Shown: positions 7,112 to 17,322 of the stretch, one piece after another | How positions within the stretch are numbered: position 1 is the stretch's first letter | Layout of the letters: each line of letters opens with the position of its first letter | Assembly (NCBI RefSeq): GCF_024347595.1 | Contig: NZ_AP025506.1 | Coordinates: forward strand, 2,976,001 to 3,040,000 | Reading direction: 5' to 3' | DNA: 64,000 bases | DNA from: Vibrio pomeroyi | GTDB taxonomy: Bacteria; Pseudomonadota; Gammaproteobacteria; Enterobacterales; Vibrionaceae | Position numbers and translations under genes: made by a program | The notes under the pieces: model-generated | The model's database searches: none | The model's input: only the letters and a program-made list of their open reading frames with translations | Told to the model about the DNA's origin: nothing

Positions 7112-8449
7112 CTATGCCGTCACTGTTTCCATCGGTGAAGCATCGAGCTTCTTTACGTCTTTGTAGAGCATCACCATCACCACCACACTTAACGCAATGT
7201 TAGACAGTGGGTACGCAATCCAGATCCCCGGCACACCGTACAACTTCGGCATGATGTACAAGAAAGGCAGTTGGATAAGCATATTGCCTATCGTCACAAA
7301 CATCGCCTTGCTGCCCTTATTTACCGCTTGGTAATAAGCCCCCGCAACCACTAAGAAACCATCAAGCGCCAATGCAAACATGTGTAGTCGAATACCCAAC
7401 ACGGTGTACTCTACTAGCTGTGGTTCGTCAGAGTTAAAGACTGACACAAACTCACGTGGGAACGCGTTGAGAAGCAACACAAACGCCACACCAATCAATA
7501 CTGAACTCAGCATCGCAATCTTAAGTAACTTACGAATATTCGCTTGGTTACGCGCACCATGGTTGTAACTCACTAATGGTTGCATACCGTTGGCGATACC
7601 TTCAGCCGTGAGGTAATAAACCGTCACGATGTAGCCCAAGATAGCGTAAGCACCAATCATCAACTGGTCGCCATATTGAGAGAACAACGCATTGTGCAAT
7701 GCCACCATCATCGAACCATAGGCGTACATAAAGAAGCTTGATGTACCAATAGCGAAGATCTGTGGGATAACCGAGAGCTTCAGTCGCAACTCATTCCAAC
7801 GTAAGCGTAAGTTTGCTCGACGTGAGAAGAAGTAAGCCAAACCCAGACCTGTTACCACAAATTGTGCAATGGCTGTGGCTAGTGCCGCCCCCATCAACTC
7901 CCAACCAAACTGAGCGATAAACAGGTAGTCCAGAACGATATTAATCACCGCACCGACAATCATCAGTATTGTGGCTAAGTTCGGGCTGTCATCGTTACGC
8001 AGTAGGAACGGCATCGCGATAGAACCCAAAGTGAAGACGCTAGCACCAATCAGGATGTGTAAATATTGCAGGCCAAGTTCGTACACACGCCCTTCAGCCC
8101 CCTGCCAAAGCAGGAAGTTGTCGGCAAACAGATACAGTAACGCTGAAACAACCGGCGTTATCGCCAGTAGCAAGGTTAGACCGGTCGCCAAGATCTGCTT
8201 AGCACCTTGAGTGTCTTTTTCACCTTGGCGGATCGAAACAAGCGCACCTGTACCTACGCCCACCAGCATACCAATACCGAGAATCGAACCAATCACAGGC
8301 CACGCGACGTTAATACCCGCGAGTCCATCAGCGCCAACATAGCGGCCAATGAAAATACCATCCACCACTTGGTACAGGCCATTCACCAACATCGCCGCCA
8401 CGGTAGGGATTGTGTATCGCCAAAATTGACGACTAATTGAGTTACTCAT
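7112..8449 (-). CDS. MATE-family multidrug/Na+ efflux transporter
   Basis: This 445-residue inner-membrane protein has about twelve hydrophobic segments in two repeated halves, the layout of MATE exporters. Recognisable pieces are the N-terminal PTVAAMLVNGLYQVVDGIFIG and the mid-protein YIVTVYYLTAEGIANGMQPLVSYN. Such proteins expel cationic drugs in exchange for Na+ or H+. The substrate is unknown. A MarR-family regulator lies immediately upstream on the same strand, and a MarR-type operator sits in the gap (8505-8525), so expression is probably repressed until an effector is present. Insertion of the IS element just downstream may have removed part of its terminator. Confidence 0.88.
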   Translation of the reverse strand: MSNSISRQFWRYTIPTVAAMLVNGLYQVVDGIFIGRYVGADGLAGINVAWPVIGSILGIGMLVGVGTGALVSIRQGEKDTQGAKQILATGLTLLLAITPVVSALLYLFADNFLLWQGAEGRVYELGLQYLHILIGASVFTLGSIAMPFLLRNDDSPNLATILMIVGAVINIVLDYLFIAQFGWELMGAALATAIAQFVVTGLGLAYFFSRRANLRLRWNELRLKLSVIPQIFAIGTSSFFMYAYGSMMVALHNALFSQYGDQLMIGAYAILGYIVTVYYLTAEGIANGMQPLVSYNHGARNQANIRKLLKIAMLSSVLIGVAFVLLLNAFPREFVSVFNSDEPQLVEYTVLGIRLHMFALALDGFLVVAGAYYQAVNKGSKAMFVTIGNMLIQLPFLYIMPKLYGVPGIWIAYPLSNIALSVVVMVMLYKDVKKLDASPMETVTA

Positions 8450-8470
8450 TTCTTACTCTACTTTCATTTG

Positions 8471-8499
8471 CGAGTCGCATATCTACGAGATATGACTCG
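8471..8499 (-). promoter_or_regulatory. Hairpin in the leader of the MATE gene
   Basis: CGAGT and CATATCT (with a 2-base bulge) pair with AGATATG and ACTCG around a 3-nt loop. The structure lies 22-50 nt upstream of the MATE start codon, downstream of the operator. It has no T-tract, so it is more likely an mRNA-stability or translation element than a terminator. Confidence 0.45.
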
Positions 8500-8504
8500 A
8501 AAAA

Positions 8505-8525
8505 TTAGTTAACAAGGCTAACTAA
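8505..8525. promoter_or_regulatory. MarR-type operator upstream of the MATE gene
   Basis: The palindrome has arms TTAGTTA and TAACTAA around a 7-nt centre ACAAGGC. It closely matches the one upstream of the regulator gene (8971-8990). Two copies in these two places are strong evidence for the regulator's own site. Confidence 0.75.
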
Positions 8526-8538
8526 ATATCTAAATTAT

Positions 8539-8946
8539 TTACTTCAAGGCTTTGTCTAATAATAGGTTCAGTTGCTTAGACTCTTGCTCTGATAAACGGC
8601 TTTCTAGTATTTGAGCCATCACTTGGTAGATCTTGCTCTCTTCTTCTAAACCCAACTCCGCTTTGTTGGTCAATACGACTAACTTGGACCTTGCATCTTC
8701 AAGTGACGCCTTGCGTTCAACCAAGCCTTTTCTCTCAAGCCTTTGAACCATAGTGGTCGCTGAAGGCTTAGTCACCTGCATTTCAATGGCAAGGTCGGTC
8801 AATCGAATTGGCTCTGGTGAAGCCTGTATGACCTTCAGATAATCATACTCGTTGAAGCTCAATTGGCAGATAGGATCTTCATTCACCTGAGTACGCCATA
8901 TCTTAGAGGCGAAGCGCTCAATCTTTTCTAAATTCTGGTTTAGCAT
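8539..8946 (-). CDS. MarR-family transcriptional regulator
   Basis: This 135-residue winged-helix protein has the MarR core: LTDLAIEMQVTKPSATTMVQRLERKGLVER is helix-turn-helix plus start of the wing, followed by DARSKLVVLT. MarR proteins bind as dimers to short palindromes and release on binding a small ligand. The ATG at 8946 has AGG at proper spacing; a GTG two codons earlier is less likely. It probably represses itself and the MATE gene, because nearly the same operator is found before each. The inducer cannot be told from sequence. Confidence 0.88.
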   Translation of the reverse strand: MLNQNLEKIERFASKIWRTQVNEDPICQLSFNEYDYLKVIQASPEPIRLTDLAIEMQVTKPSATTMVQRLERKGLVERKASLEDARSKLVVLTNKAELGLEEESKIYQVMAQILESRLSEQESKQLNLLLDKALK

Positions 8947-8970
8947 ACTCACCTAATCAAAGAATAGCAT

Positions 8971-8990
8971 TTAGTTAGCAAGGCTAACTA
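8971..8990. promoter_or_regulatory. MarR-type operator upstream of the regulator gene
   Basis: Arms TAGTTAGC and GCTAACTA around AAG give a near-perfect palindrome 25 nt upstream of the marR-type start codon. It shares the core GTTA-N7-TAAC with the 8505-8525 site. Confidence 0.75.
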
Positions 8991-9052
8991 TTTTAATATT
9001 GTTTAAATAAAAAGCAATCAAAACGAGATGAAGACCATAAAAAATAGTCATA

Positions 9053-9079
9053 AAAAAGCCGCTGACAGGCAGCGGCTTC
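9053..9079 (-). terminator. Rho-independent terminator after nlpI
   Basis: Stem AAGCCGCTG / CAGCGGCTT with a 5-nt loop, followed on the minus strand by a T-run, 22 nt past the nlpI stop. Confidence 0.88.
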
Positions 9080-9100
9080 TTAATATTCATAGTGTATTGC

Positions 9101-10024
9101 TTATCGAGCGTTAGCTTCTTCTTCAGCCTCTGCCAATTTAGCTTGAGCTAGATGTTCGGCTTTAAGCGTAGTGAAGATACGGCTTAACTCTAAGAAAGAG
9201 TATCGGTGCTCTACGTATTCATACACGTTGAAAGACACTGACAGCTTATACAAAGAGATCGCATTCGCGTAGTCACCATTCATGTGGTAACGCTTCGCTA
9301 GGTAGAAGTAAGTCTCTGTTAGACGCTGTGCAAGTAACGTGTTGTCACGAGTACCGGTTAAGATCGCCTTGAAAGCCTGTTCTTCGGTAATGTCATCAAG
9401 CATGATAGCAACTAACACCCATCCCCACTGCTCATCACGGCTTTCGTAACGCTTTTGTAAATCAAGCTTAGCTTGTTCTGGCGTGAGTTCATGCTGAATG
9501 ATGTACAACCATAGAGCACGAAACGGATCGCTAGGATCATCGGCGTAATGCTTCATCATCTCTTCATTAGCTAAGTCGTAACGTTCGCCATAGTAGAGAG
9601 CAATTGAGCGGTTTCTTTCTGCATAAGAGTTTGCAGGATCAAGCTCTAGCGTAGAATCAAAAGACTCGTAAGCCGCATCAAACTCCCCTACCTGCGTAAA
9701 GTAAACACCCAAAAGATTGAAGATATCAGGTTGAGCAGGGTTCAATGAAAGAGATTGATTGAAGTCGAGGCGCGCTAAGTCACGCAGACCAACACTGTCG
9801 TAGTAGTTACCACGTTCAAACAGCATCTTAGCTCTAACTTCATCGTTCAAATCTGGGCGCTGCAATAACTGACTAAGGCGTGCAATTTGAACTTCTTGCT
9901 GAACGCTTGGTTGCAGTGGCACAGCCATTGGTGGATAAACCCAACGTGAGGCGTTATCTGATGTTGTTGCACAACCAGTTAGTACAAGCAGTAAACACAT
10001 ACTCGCGGTTTGAAACCATTTCAC
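9101..10024 (-). CDS. nlpI: Outer-membrane lipoprotein NlpI (TPR protein)
   Basis: The N-terminus is a lipoprotein signal ending LVLTGC, so the mature protein begins at about Cys18 and is lipid-anchored. TPR repeats follow, visible as RAKMLFERGNYYDSVGLRDL, QPDIFNLLGVYFTQVGEFD and a later AKRYHMNGDYANAISLYKLS. In E. coli NlpI is an adaptor for peptidoglycan hydrolases and for the protease Prc, and the gene follows pnp as it does here. The start codon is GTG with GGAG nine bases upstream. A terminator lies between pnp and nlpI, so nlpI may have its own promoter or rely on read-through. Length 307 aa against 294 in E. coli. Confidence 0.92.
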   Translation of the reverse strand: MKWFQTASMCLLLVLTGCATTSDNASRWVYPPMAVPLQPSVQQEVQIARLSQLLQRPDLNDEVRAKMLFERGNYYDSVGLRDLARLDFNQSLSLNPAQPDIFNLLGVYFTQVGEFDAAYESFDSTLELDPANSYAERNRSIALYYGERYDLANEEMMKHYADDPSDPFRALWLYIIQHELTPEQAKLDLQKRYESRDEQWGWVLVAIMLDDITEEQAFKAILTGTRDNTLLAQRLTETYFYLAKRYHMNGDYANAISLYKLSVSFNVYEYVEHRYSFLELSRIFTTLKAEHLAQAKLAEAEEEANAR

Positions 10025-10055
10025 AAATAATTACTCCTGTTATGACCGCAATAAA

Positions 10056-10080
10056 AAAGGGGAGCGATATGCTCCCCTTT
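10056..10080 (-). terminator. Terminator between pnp and nlpI
   Basis: Stem AAAGGGGAGC / GCTCCCCTTT with a short loop and a minus-strand T-run, about 70 nt past the pnp stop codon. Confidence 0.88.
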
Positions 10081-10148
10081 ATAACATGCTTTGTTGACGA
10101 TAGGTTAGAAATCACTAAAAAGCGATATCACCATCGACACACTGAGAA

Positions 10149-12269
10149 TTACTCAGCAGCAGGTGCTTCGCCTTCAGCTGGCGTTTCAACTGCTTCTTTC
10201 ATGCTTAGACGTACACGGCCTTGACGGTCAATTTCAAGAACCTTAACTGGCACTTCTTGACCTTCAGTTAGGTAGTCAGACACTTTCTCAACGCGCTTGT
10301 CAGCGATTTGAGAGATGTGTACTAGACCATCTTTACCTGGAAGGATAGTTACGAATGCACCGAAGTCAGCTAGACGAGCAACTTTACCTTGGTAAATGCG
10401 GCCAACTTCAACTTCAGCTGTGATCTCTTCGATACGACGGATAGCTTCTTTAGCAGCTGCGCCTTCAGTCGCAGCAATCTTGATTGTGCCATCGTCTTCG
10501 ATTTCGATTGTAGTACCCGTTTCTTCACAAAGAGCACGAATAACTGCGCCGCCTTTACCGATAACATCTTTGATCTTATCAGAGCTGATTTTCATTGTGT
10601 GGATACGTGGAGCGAATTCAGAGATATCTTCACGAGCACCAGAGATAGCTTCATCCATTACAGAAAGGATGTGCTTACGTGCACCTTGCGCTTGGTTAAG
10701 AGCAATTTGCATGATCTCTTTAGTGATACCTTCGATCTTGATGTCCATTTGAAGAGCAGTGATACCTTCGTTAGTACCTGCTACTTTAAAGTCCATGTCA
10801 CCTAGGTGATCTTCGTCGCCAAGGATGTCAGAAAGAACAACGAAGTCGTCGCCTTCTTTAACAAGACCCATTGCGATACCCGCAACAGAAGACTTGATTG
10901 GAACACCAGCATCCATAAGAGCTAGAGATGTACCACATACAGAAGCCATTGAAGAAGAACCGTTAGATTCAGTGATTTCCGATACAACACGAACTGTGTA
11001 TGGGAACTCATCAACAGAAGGCATTACTGCAGCGATACCACGCTTAGCTAGCTTACCGTGGCCGATTTCACGACGCTTAGGAGAACCTACAAAACCAGTT
11101 TCGCCAACGCAGTATGGAGGGAAGTTGTAGTGTAGTAGGAAGTTGTCTTTACGCTCGCCTGTCAGCTCATCGATGATTTGAGCGTCACGTTGTGTGCCAA
11201 GAGTAGCAGTAACGATAGCTTGAGTTTCACCACGAGTGAATAGAGAAGAACCGTGTGTACGTGGAAGAACACCAGTACGCACGTCTAGTGCACGAACCAT
11301 GTCTTTTTCACGACCGTCGATACGTGGGTTGCCAGCGATTATGCGGCTACGTACAACGTTTTTCTCTAGAGAACCAAGCATGCCGCGGATTTCGCGCTCG
11401 TTTAGTTCTTCGTCTTGAGCTAGTAGTGCTTCAACAACGTCGTTCTTGATTGCGCCAACTTGCTCGTAACGAGCCATTTTTTCAGTGATTTGGTAAGCGT
11501 CAGATAGACGAGCTTCTGCAAGCTCAGCAACACGAGCTTTAAGCTCAGTGTTTACTACTGGTGCTTCCCAGTTCCACGCTGGAGTAGCAACTTCTGCTGC
11601 GAACTCGTTGATAGCGTTGATAACAACTTGTTGTTGATCGTGACCGAAAACAACTGCAGAAAGCATTTCTTCTTCAGTTAGGTTGTCAGCTTCAGATTCA
11701 ACCATAAGAACCGCGCCTTCAGTACCAGAAACCACTAGGTCTAGTTTAGAAGTTTCAAGTTCAGTTGTGCTTGGGTTAAGAACAAGTTGACCGTCGATGT
11801 GACCTACGCGTGCAGCACCGATTGGACCGTTGAACGGGATACCAGAGATAGCAAGAGCTGCTGAAGTACCGATCATTGTTACCATATCAGGTTGAACGTC
11901 TGGGTTTACAGACATTACTGTAGCGATAACTTGAACTTCGTTCTTGAATGAATCAGGGAAAAGAGGACGAATTGGACGGTCGATTAGACGAGCCGTTAGT
12001 GTTTCGCCTTCAGATGGACGACCTTCACGCTTGAAGAAGCCACCTGGGATTTTACCAGCAGCGTATGTACGCTCTTGGTAGTTAACTGTTAGAGGGAAGA
12101 AGTCTTGACCTTCTACCGCTTCTTTTTTACCAACAACAGATACGAATACTGAAGTATCGTCCATTGTTACCATAACTGCTGCAGTAGCTTGACGAGCAAT
12201 AACGCCAGTTTCTAGAGTAACTGTGTGGTTACCGTACTGAAACGTTTTTACAACTGGTTTCTCAAACAT
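10149..12269 (-). CDS. pnp: Polynucleotide phosphorylase
   Basis: PNPase is a trimeric 3'-5' exoribonuclease that uses phosphate, and it is part of the RNA degradosome. Two RNase PH domains are visible ([12 protein letters not shown] in the first, [21 protein letters not shown] and [15 protein letters not shown] in the second). A KH domain ([20 protein letters not shown]) and a C-terminal S1 domain ([18 protein letters not shown]) follow. The start is the ATG at 12269, [10 protein letters not shown], with AAAGGA upstream; a longer in-frame start at 12332 is not supported. Length 706 aa fits the family. It lies downstream of rpsO, separated by a terminator and a long leader hairpin. Confidence 0.97.
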   Translation of the reverse strand: MFEKPVVKTFQYGNHTVTLETGVIARQATAAVMVTMDDTSVFVSVVGKKEAVEGQDFFPLTVNYQERTYAAGKIPGGFFKREGRPSEGETLTARLIDRPIRPLFPDSFKNEVQVIATVMSVNPDVQPDMVTMIGTSAALAISGIPFNGPIGAARVGHIDGQLVLNPSTTELETSKLDLVVSGTEGAVLMVESEADNLTEEEMLSAVVFGHDQQQVVINAINEFAAEVATPAWNWEAPVVNTELKARVAELAEARLSDAYQITEKMARYEQVGAIKNDVVEALLAQDEELNEREIRGMLGSLEKNVVRSRIIAGNPRIDGREKDMVRALDVRTGVLPRTHGSSLFTRGETQAIVTATLGTQRDAQIIDELTGERKDNFLLHYNFPPYCVGETGFVGSPKRREIGHGKLAKRGIAAVMPSVDEFPYTVRVVSEITESNGSSSMASVCGTSLALMDAGVPIKSSVAGIAMGLVKEGDDFVVLSDILGDEDHLGDMDFKVAGTNEGITALQMDIKIEGITKEIMQIALNQAQGARKHILSVMDEAISGAREDISEFAPRIHTMKISSDKIKDVIGKGGAVIRALCEETGTTIEIEDDGTIKIAATEGAAAKEAIRRIEEITAEVEVGRIYQGKVARLADFGAFVTILPGKDGLVHISQIADKRVEKVSDYLTEGQEVPVKVLEIDRQGRVRLSMKEAVETPAEGEAPAAE

Positions 12270-12332
12270 TGTATTTCCTTTATCTAAAGAGTGCTCTTTA
12301 GAGTCAGTAAGTTGGAACCCAAAAATCACCAA

Positions 12333-12408
12333 TCGCGACTAGTCAAAGCAGACGGAATTGATTCGTTATATCAAAAATACAACGAGCATCCACTTTGAAT
12401 AGTCGCGA
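12333..12408 (-). promoter_or_regulatory. Long leader hairpin upstream of pnp (likely RNase III site)
   Basis: Sixteen bases at 12333-12348 pair with 12393-12408 with a single mismatch (TCGCGACTA... against ...TAGTCGCGA). The 44-nt interior has further partial pairing. In E. coli a leader hairpin at the same place is cut by RNase III and then used by PNPase to repress its own translation; the same role is inferred here. Confidence 0.7.
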
Positions 12409-12621
12409 CCTATTGGCCGACATCTGTGACTGTAACTTCTGGGTCGTATAATACCTATACAGATAGCTGTACAGGCGAGGCATAGTATAAACTATTTTTA
12501 TATACAGGGATATTTTCGCGCTGAAAAAGCTCCGTGAATTACTTCAAACTCTGTCTTTCAGGCACAAAAAAAGGAGCAATAAATGCTCCTTTTCTTCAAA
12601 CAGTCTTTGCAGACATCGCTA
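12409..12621 (-). other. rpsO-pnp intergenic: terminator plus upstream leader
   Basis: No gene is seen. Next to rpsO is a terminator (12567-12594: AAAAGGAGC / GCTCCTTTT). A minus-strand TATAAT-like segment near 12446-12451 could be the -10 of a pnp promoter located after that terminator. Confidence 0.5.
12567..12594 (-). terminator. Terminator after rpsO
   Basis: Stem AAAAGGAGC / GCTCCTTTT with a 7-nt loop and a minus-strand T-run, 28 nt past the rpsO stop. It is likely leaky, as in E. coli, allowing pnp co-transcription. Confidence 0.87.
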
Positions 12622-12891
12622 TTAGCGACGTAGGCCTAGGCGCTTGATTAGATCTTGGTAACGAGAAAGGTCTTTACCTTTCAGGTAGTCAAGAAGCTTA
12701 CGACGGCTAGAAACCATACGTAGAAGACCACGACGGCTGTGGTGATCGCCTTTGTGTGCTTTGAAGTGGCCTTGAAGGTGGTTGATAGAAGCAGTTAGTA
12801 GTGCTACTTGTACTTCTGGTGAACCAGTATCGCCTTCAGCGCGTGCGTATTCTGCAACGATTGCTGCTTTAGTTTCTGCATTCAGAGACAT
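12622..12891 (-). CDS. rpsO: 30S ribosomal protein S15
   Basis: The 89-residue sequence has the standard S15 length and motifs: [20 protein letters not shown] and [21 protein letters not shown]. It binds the central domain of 16S rRNA early in 30S assembly. In E. coli S15 represses its own mRNA through a leader structure; the 210-nt space upstream could hold one but I did not resolve it. A terminator stands between truB and rpsO, so rpsO probably has its own promoter. Confidence 0.98.
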   Translation of the reverse strand: MSLNAETKAAIVAEYARAEGDTGSPEVQVALLTASINHLQGHFKAHKGDHHSRRGLLRMVSSRRKLLDYLKGKDLSRYQDLIKRLGLRR

Positions 12892-13020
12892 AATTCTCTC
12901 CTGATAAGAGTAGTTTAATATTTGTAGCAGCCAATCTCTGATTCAGCCGCTACGCGAGCCGAGGATTATAGGGAAGTTTGCCAGTTGGTGCAATAACAAT
13001 CGAACGCCTTAAAAACGAAA

Positions 13021-13052
13021 AAAGCGAACCGCCTAAATTAGGCGTCCGCTTT
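13021..13052 (-). terminator. Terminator after truB
   Basis: Stem AAAGCG + CCGCCTAA paired with TTAGGCG + CGCTTT, with a 2-nt internal loop on each side and a minus-strand T-run. It closes the rimP-nusA-infB-rbfA-truB unit. Confidence 0.8.
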
Positions 13053-13102
13053 CTGTCTTATTTGCTCGTATTTAACGACTCAGCACGAATATCTCACTCG
13101 AT

Positions 13103-14062
13103 TTAAGCACTCACTTGTGGTTCTTCATCTCTGAAAACAACCAAACGTTTCGGTGCTACTCGGCCATCTTCAGCAATTTGAGCAACGCCAACAAACAGTT
13201 TCTCTTCACCGCTTGTCATGCGAACCGTACCTTCCGTTGGGGCACCAGCAACTTGAACAGGCATACCGTGCTGAACTAAGTCAGTCAGTTCCGCGTTCAA
13301 ATTAACTTCTGGCAGGTCTTCAACGGCTGTATCCATTGGCATCAACAGTGGATCAAGCAGCTCTTTCGGTGCAATTTCTTGCGCCTGGGCTTGCTCTAAA
13401 ATCTCGTTCAGTTGTTCCAAGGTTACCATACGCTCGTAAGGGTACTTTGCTACGCCTGTACGACGAAGCATAGTCACGTGAGCACCACAACCTAGCATCT
13501 CACCAAGATCGTCGGTGATTGTGCGGATGTAAGTACCTTTTGAACAATGCACTTCCATCTCCACTTCATCGCCTTCAAAGCGAAGCAGCTCAATAGAGTA
13601 CACAGTGATCTTACGAGACTCACGAGGAACCTCAATACCTGCACGGGCGTATTCATACAAAGGCTTACCTTGATATTTCAATGCAGAAAACATTGAAGGG
13701 ATCTGGTCAGTTTCACCTTTGAAGGTTTCGATACAACGCTCAAGTTGTTCTTGAGTCACGTTTACATCACGTGTCTCTACCACTTCACCATCTGAGTCAG
13801 AGGTATTGGTACGCTCACCAAGCTTAGCGATCACTACGTAGCGCTTATCAGAATCTAAAAGAAACTGAGAGAACTTCGTTGCTTCACCAAGACAAATTGG
13901 CAGCATGCCAGTCGCAAGAGGATCCAGAGCACCAGTGTGCCCTGCCTTCTCTGCAAAGTAAATACGCTTTACTTTTTGCAGTGCATCATTAGACGAAATG
14001 CCTGTTGGCTTATCTAACAGAATTACCCCGTTAATAGGGCGACCTTTACGACGGCGAGCCAT
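13103..14062 (-). CDS. truB: tRNA pseudouridine-55 synthase
   Basis: TruB makes the universal pseudouridine 55 in the T-loop of tRNAs. The catalytic aspartate lies in [20 protein letters not shown]. Other marks are the N-terminal [19 protein letters not shown], and [13 protein letters not shown]. The C-terminal part carries the PUA-like domain. Its ATG overlaps the rbfA stop in a TAATG, so the two are translationally coupled. Length 319 aa fits. Confidence 0.96.
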   Translation of the reverse strand: MARRRKGRPINGVILLDKPTGISSNDALQKVKRIYFAEKAGHTGALDPLATGMLPICLGEATKFSQFLLDSDKRYVVIAKLGERTNTSDSDGEVVETRDVNVTQEQLERCIETFKGETDQIPSMFSALKYQGKPLYEYARAGIEVPRESRKITVYSIELLRFEGDEVEMEVHCSKGTYIRTITDDLGEMLGCGAHVTMLRRTGVAKYPYERMVTLEQLNEILEQAQAQEIAPKELLDPLLMPMDTAVEDLPEVNLNAELTDLVQHGMPVQVAGAPTEGTVRMTSGEEKLFVGVAQIAEDGRVAPKRLVVFRDEEPQVSA

Positions 14063-14475
14063 TACTCTTCGCCCTTAGACTGAGTTTCGTCAGTACGGCC
14101 AGCTTCTTGTTGCTTACGCTTATCATCGTTTAGAACTTCACTTACTAGGTTAGACATACGCATGCCTTCTACTAGTGTGTTGTCGTAAGTAAAACGAACT
14201 TCAGGCGTTAGACGGTGACGAATACGCTTGCCTAGCGCCATACGGATTGGCACTTCGTGCTCTTTAAGAGCAGCAAGACATGATTCAGGTGTTTGCTCGC
14301 CAATACATAGGAAAGTAACGAATACTTTTGCGTAAGCAAGGTCACGAGACACTTCTACGTCTGAGATGGTTACCATACCGATACGTGAGTCACGAACTTC
14401 ACGTTGTAGGATAAGTGCTAGCTCTTTTTGAAGCTGCTGAGACACACGCTGTGTGCGGCTAAATTCTTTTGACAT
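14062..14475 (-). CDS. rbfA: Ribosome-binding factor A
   Basis: This 137-aa cold-shock 30S maturation factor with a KH-like fold needs no extended argument: [20 protein letters not shown] and YAKVFVTFL are characteristic, as is the [19 protein letters not shown] segment. The charged C-terminal tail is typical. It sits between infB and truB in the conserved operon and shares the TAATG junction with truB. Confidence 0.96.
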   Translation of the reverse strand: MSKEFSRTQRVSQQLQKELALILQREVRDSRIGMVTISDVEVSRDLAYAKVFVTFLCIGEQTPESCLAALKEHEVPIRMALGKRIRHRLTPEVRFTYDNTLVEGMRMSNLVSEVLNDDKRKQQEAGRTDETQSKGEE

Positions 14476-14609
14476 TTTCTTTTCTCACTTAGAAAGATGG
14501 GGGGCTTGGTAATTACCAGCCCCCCATGGTGTATTCAACAACCGATTACTTATTACCTTTATTAGTAATGTTAGTAACCTTAGTCAATATGTCGAGTCGT
14601 ACAGACTGA

Positions 14610-17300
14610 TTAGTCTAGAGTACGTTGAACCTCAACGATTTCGAATACTTCGATCTGGTCACCAACGCGTACGTCGTTGTAGTTCTTAACGCCAACACCA
14701 CACTCGTAACCATTCTTAACTTCTTGAACATCGTCTTTAAAGCGACGAAGTGACTCTAGCTCACCTTCGTAGATAACAACGTTTTCACGAAGTACACGAA
14801 TTGGGTTGCTACGCTTAATCGTACCTTCAGTAACGATACAACCGGCGATTGCACCAAGTTTAGGCGACTTAAATACGTCACGAACTTGAGCAAGACCAAT
14901 GATCTCTTGACGGAATTCAGGAGCAAGCATACCGCCCATTGCCTGTTTAACTTCGTCGATCAGTTGGTAAATGATTGAGTAGTAACGTAGATCTAGGTTT
15001 TCGTTCTGAACCGTGTTACGCGCAGTTGCGTCAGCACGAACGTTGAAACCAAGGATGATAGCGTTAGAAGCTGCTGCAAGTGTTGCATCAGTTTCAGTAA
15101 TACCACCAACACCAGAACCTACGATATTCACTTTAACTTCGTCAGTTGATAGTTTCAGTAGAGAATCAGCGATTGCTTCTACAGAACCTTGAACGTCAGC
15201 TTTTAGTACTACGTTCAGTTCAGCAACTTCACCAGCAGCCATGTTCGCGAACATGTTTTCTAGTTTAGCTTTCTGTTGACGAGCTAGTTTAACATCACGG
15301 AATTTACCTTGACGGTAGTTCGCTACTTCACGTGCTTTACGCTCGTCACGAACAACAGTTGCTTCATCACCAGAAGCAGGAACGCCAGATAGACCTAGAA
15401 TCTCTACAGGGATAGAAGGACCCGCTGTAGTTACTTCTTTACCGTTTTCATCGCGCATTGCACGAACACGGCCGTATTCCTGACCACAAAGAACGATGTC
15501 GCCTTTGTTTAGAGTACCAGACTGTACTAGTACTGTTGCAACTGGACCGCGACCTTTATCAAGGCGAGATTCAACAACAACACCAGACGCCATGCCTTCT
15601 TTAACAGCTGTTAGTTCAAGAACTTCAGACTGAAGAAGGATAGCTTCTAGAAGACCATCGATGTTTGTACCCTGTTTAGCAGAGATGTGAACGAACATGT
15701 TCTCACCGCCCCATTCCTCAGGGATTACGTCGTATTGAGCTAGCTCATTCTTAACGTTGTCTGGGTTTGCACCCTCTTTATCGATCTTGTTCACAGCAAC
15801 AATCAGAGGAACGCCTGCCGCTTTCGCGTGCTGGATTGCTTCGATTGTTTGTGGCATTACGCCATCATCTGCTGCAACTACTAGTACAACGATATCTGTT
15901 GCTTGAGCACCACGAGCACGCATAGCAGTAAACGCCGCGTGTCCAGGAGTATCAAGGAAAGTGATCATGCCGTTGTCAGTATCTACGTGGTAAGCACCGA
16001 TGTGCTGCGTGATACCGCCAGCTTCGCCAGAAGCAACGTGTGCTTTACGAATGTAATCCAGTGTTGAAGTTTTACCGTGGTCAACGTGACCCATGATAGT
16101 AACAACAGGAGCACGACCTTCAGCGATTGCATCGCTATCACGGTCAGCTAGTACTGCTTCTTCAAGTTCGTTTTCTTTACGTAGGATTACCTTGTGACCC
16201 ATTTCTTCAGCAACAAGTTGTGCTGTTTCTTGGTCGATCACTTGGTTGATAGTCGCCATAGCGCCCATCTTCATCATTACTTTGATAACTTCAGTTGCTT
16301 TAACTGACATTTTGCTAGCCAGTTCAGAAACAACGATAGTCTCGCCGATAGCAACGTCAGATTTAGCAACAGTTGCTGACTTATCGAAGCCTTGCTGCAT
16401 TGAAGTTGGTTTCGCAAGCTTACCTTTAGCGCCACGACCACGTTGGTTACGACCACCACGGTTGTTGCCAGGTTGGTTAGCTGGAGCTGCTTTCTTTTTA
16501 CGACGACGAGGCGCTTTTTCTTCTTTCTGATCCGCTGCATCTTCAGCTTCACGCGCGTAAGTAGAAGTAGTCACGTGGTAGTCCGCAGACTTCTCTTGCT
16601 CTTTCTTCTTCTTCTCTTCTTCAGTCCAGCGAGCTTCGTTTTCTTCAGCTAGCTTACGAGCTTCCTCTACAAGCTTAGCTGCTTCAGCTTCTGCTTTACG
16701 AGTTGCTTCTTGCTCTTGACGAGCTTTTAGTTCATCCGCTTCTTTTTTCGCTTGTGCGTTAGCGTCTGCATTTTTTGAATTCATGTCTTTTTTAGCCTTT
16801 TCAGCTTGTGCGCGTTGAGCTTTTTCTTCAGCATCACGTTTTGCATCCGCTTCACGTTTTGCTTTCTCATCAGCTTCGCGCTGTGCTTTCTCTGCAGCTT
16901 CACGTTTCGCAAGCTCTTCAGCTTCTTGACGTGCTTTCTCTTCCGCTTCACGTGATGCTGCATCCTCAGCTTCACGTTTCGCTTCGTCTTCAATAGCGCT
17001 GCGCTTCACGTAAGTACGTTTTTTACGTACCTCTACTTGAACATCCTTACTCTTACCGCCTCCAGCGGCAACACTTAGCGTGCTGCGGGTCTTGCGTTGA
17101 AGAGTTAAACGAGTCGGCTCTGCTTCACCAGAAGTATCGCCATGCTCCTTTTTAAGGTGCGTTAGCAATGTTTGCTTCTCTGAATCAGTTACTTGATCCG
17201 ACCCTGATTTCTTCATGCCTGCATCAGCAAGTTGTTCAATTAAGCGGTCAACTGGCGTACCAATCTCTTCACTCAGTGCTTTAACTGTTAATTGTGTCAT
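14610..17300 (-). CDS. infB: Translation initiation factor IF-2
   Basis: The GTPase brings fMet-tRNA to the 30S subunit. The G domain shows [17 protein letters not shown] and NKIDKEG, followed by the IF-2 C-terminal domains. The N-terminal third includes an IF2_N module (first 55 residues), then a long charged helix rich in Ala, Glu, Lys and Arg (about 95-260), then a second IF2_N module. This low-complexity stretch gives several spurious open frames on both strands. Length 896 aa is normal for Vibrio. Internal starts producing shorter isoforms are known in E. coli; I did not assign them. Confidence 0.97.
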   Translation of the reverse strand: MTQLTVKALSEEIGTPVDRLIEQLADAGMKKSGSDQVTDSEKQTLLTHLKKEHGDTSGEAEPTRLTLQRKTRSTLSVAAGGGKSKDVQVEVRKKRTYVKRSAIEDEAKREAEDAASREAEEKARQEAEELAKREAAEKAQREADEKAKREADAKRDAEEKAQRAQAEKAKKDMNSKNADANAQAKKEADELKARQEQEATRKAEAEAAKLVEEARKLAEENEARWTEEEKKKKEQEKSADYHVTTSTYAREAEDAADQKEEKAPRRRKKKAAPANQPGNNRGGRNQRGRGAKGKLAKPTSMQQGFDKSATVAKSDVAIGETIVVSELASKMSVKATEVIKVMMKMGAMATINQVIDQETAQLVAEEMGHKVILRKENELEEAVLADRDSDAIAEGRAPVVTIMGHVDHGKTSTLDYIRKAHVASGEAGGITQHIGAYHVDTDNGMITFLDTPGHAAFTAMRARGAQATDIVVLVVAADDGVMPQTIEAIQHAKAAGVPLIVAVNKIDKEGANPDNVKNELAQYDVIPEEWGGENMFVHISAKQGTNIDGLLEAILLQSEVLELTAVKEGMASGVVVESRLDKGRGPVATVLVQSGTLNKGDIVLCGQEYGRVRAMRDENGKEVTTAGPSIPVEILGLSGVPASGDEATVVRDERKAREVANYRQGKFRDVKLARQQKAKLENMFANMAAGEVAELNVVLKADVQGSVEAIADSLLKLSTDEVKVNIVGSGVGGITETDATLAAASNAIILGFNVRADATARNTVQNENLDLRYYSIIYQLIDEVKQAMGGMLAPEFRQEIIGLAQVRDVFKSPKLGAIAGCIVTEGTIKRSNPIRVLRENVVIYEGELESLRRFKDDVQEVKNGYECGVGVKNYNDVRVGDQIEVFEIVEVQRTLD

Positions 17301-17322
17301 ACCGCTTTCTCTCCTTGCTGAA

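Noticed and set aside
10149..12332. Longer N-terminus for PNPase
   Set aside because: The extra 21 codons overlap the leader and have no Shine-Dalgarno; the ATG at 12269 has one and matches the family start.
16246..16996. Several open frames on both strands within infB
   Set aside because: They fall in the Ala/Glu/Lys/Arg-rich linker of IF-2, where low complexity leaves other frames open. Their products are compositionally biased and lack Shine-Dalgarno sites.
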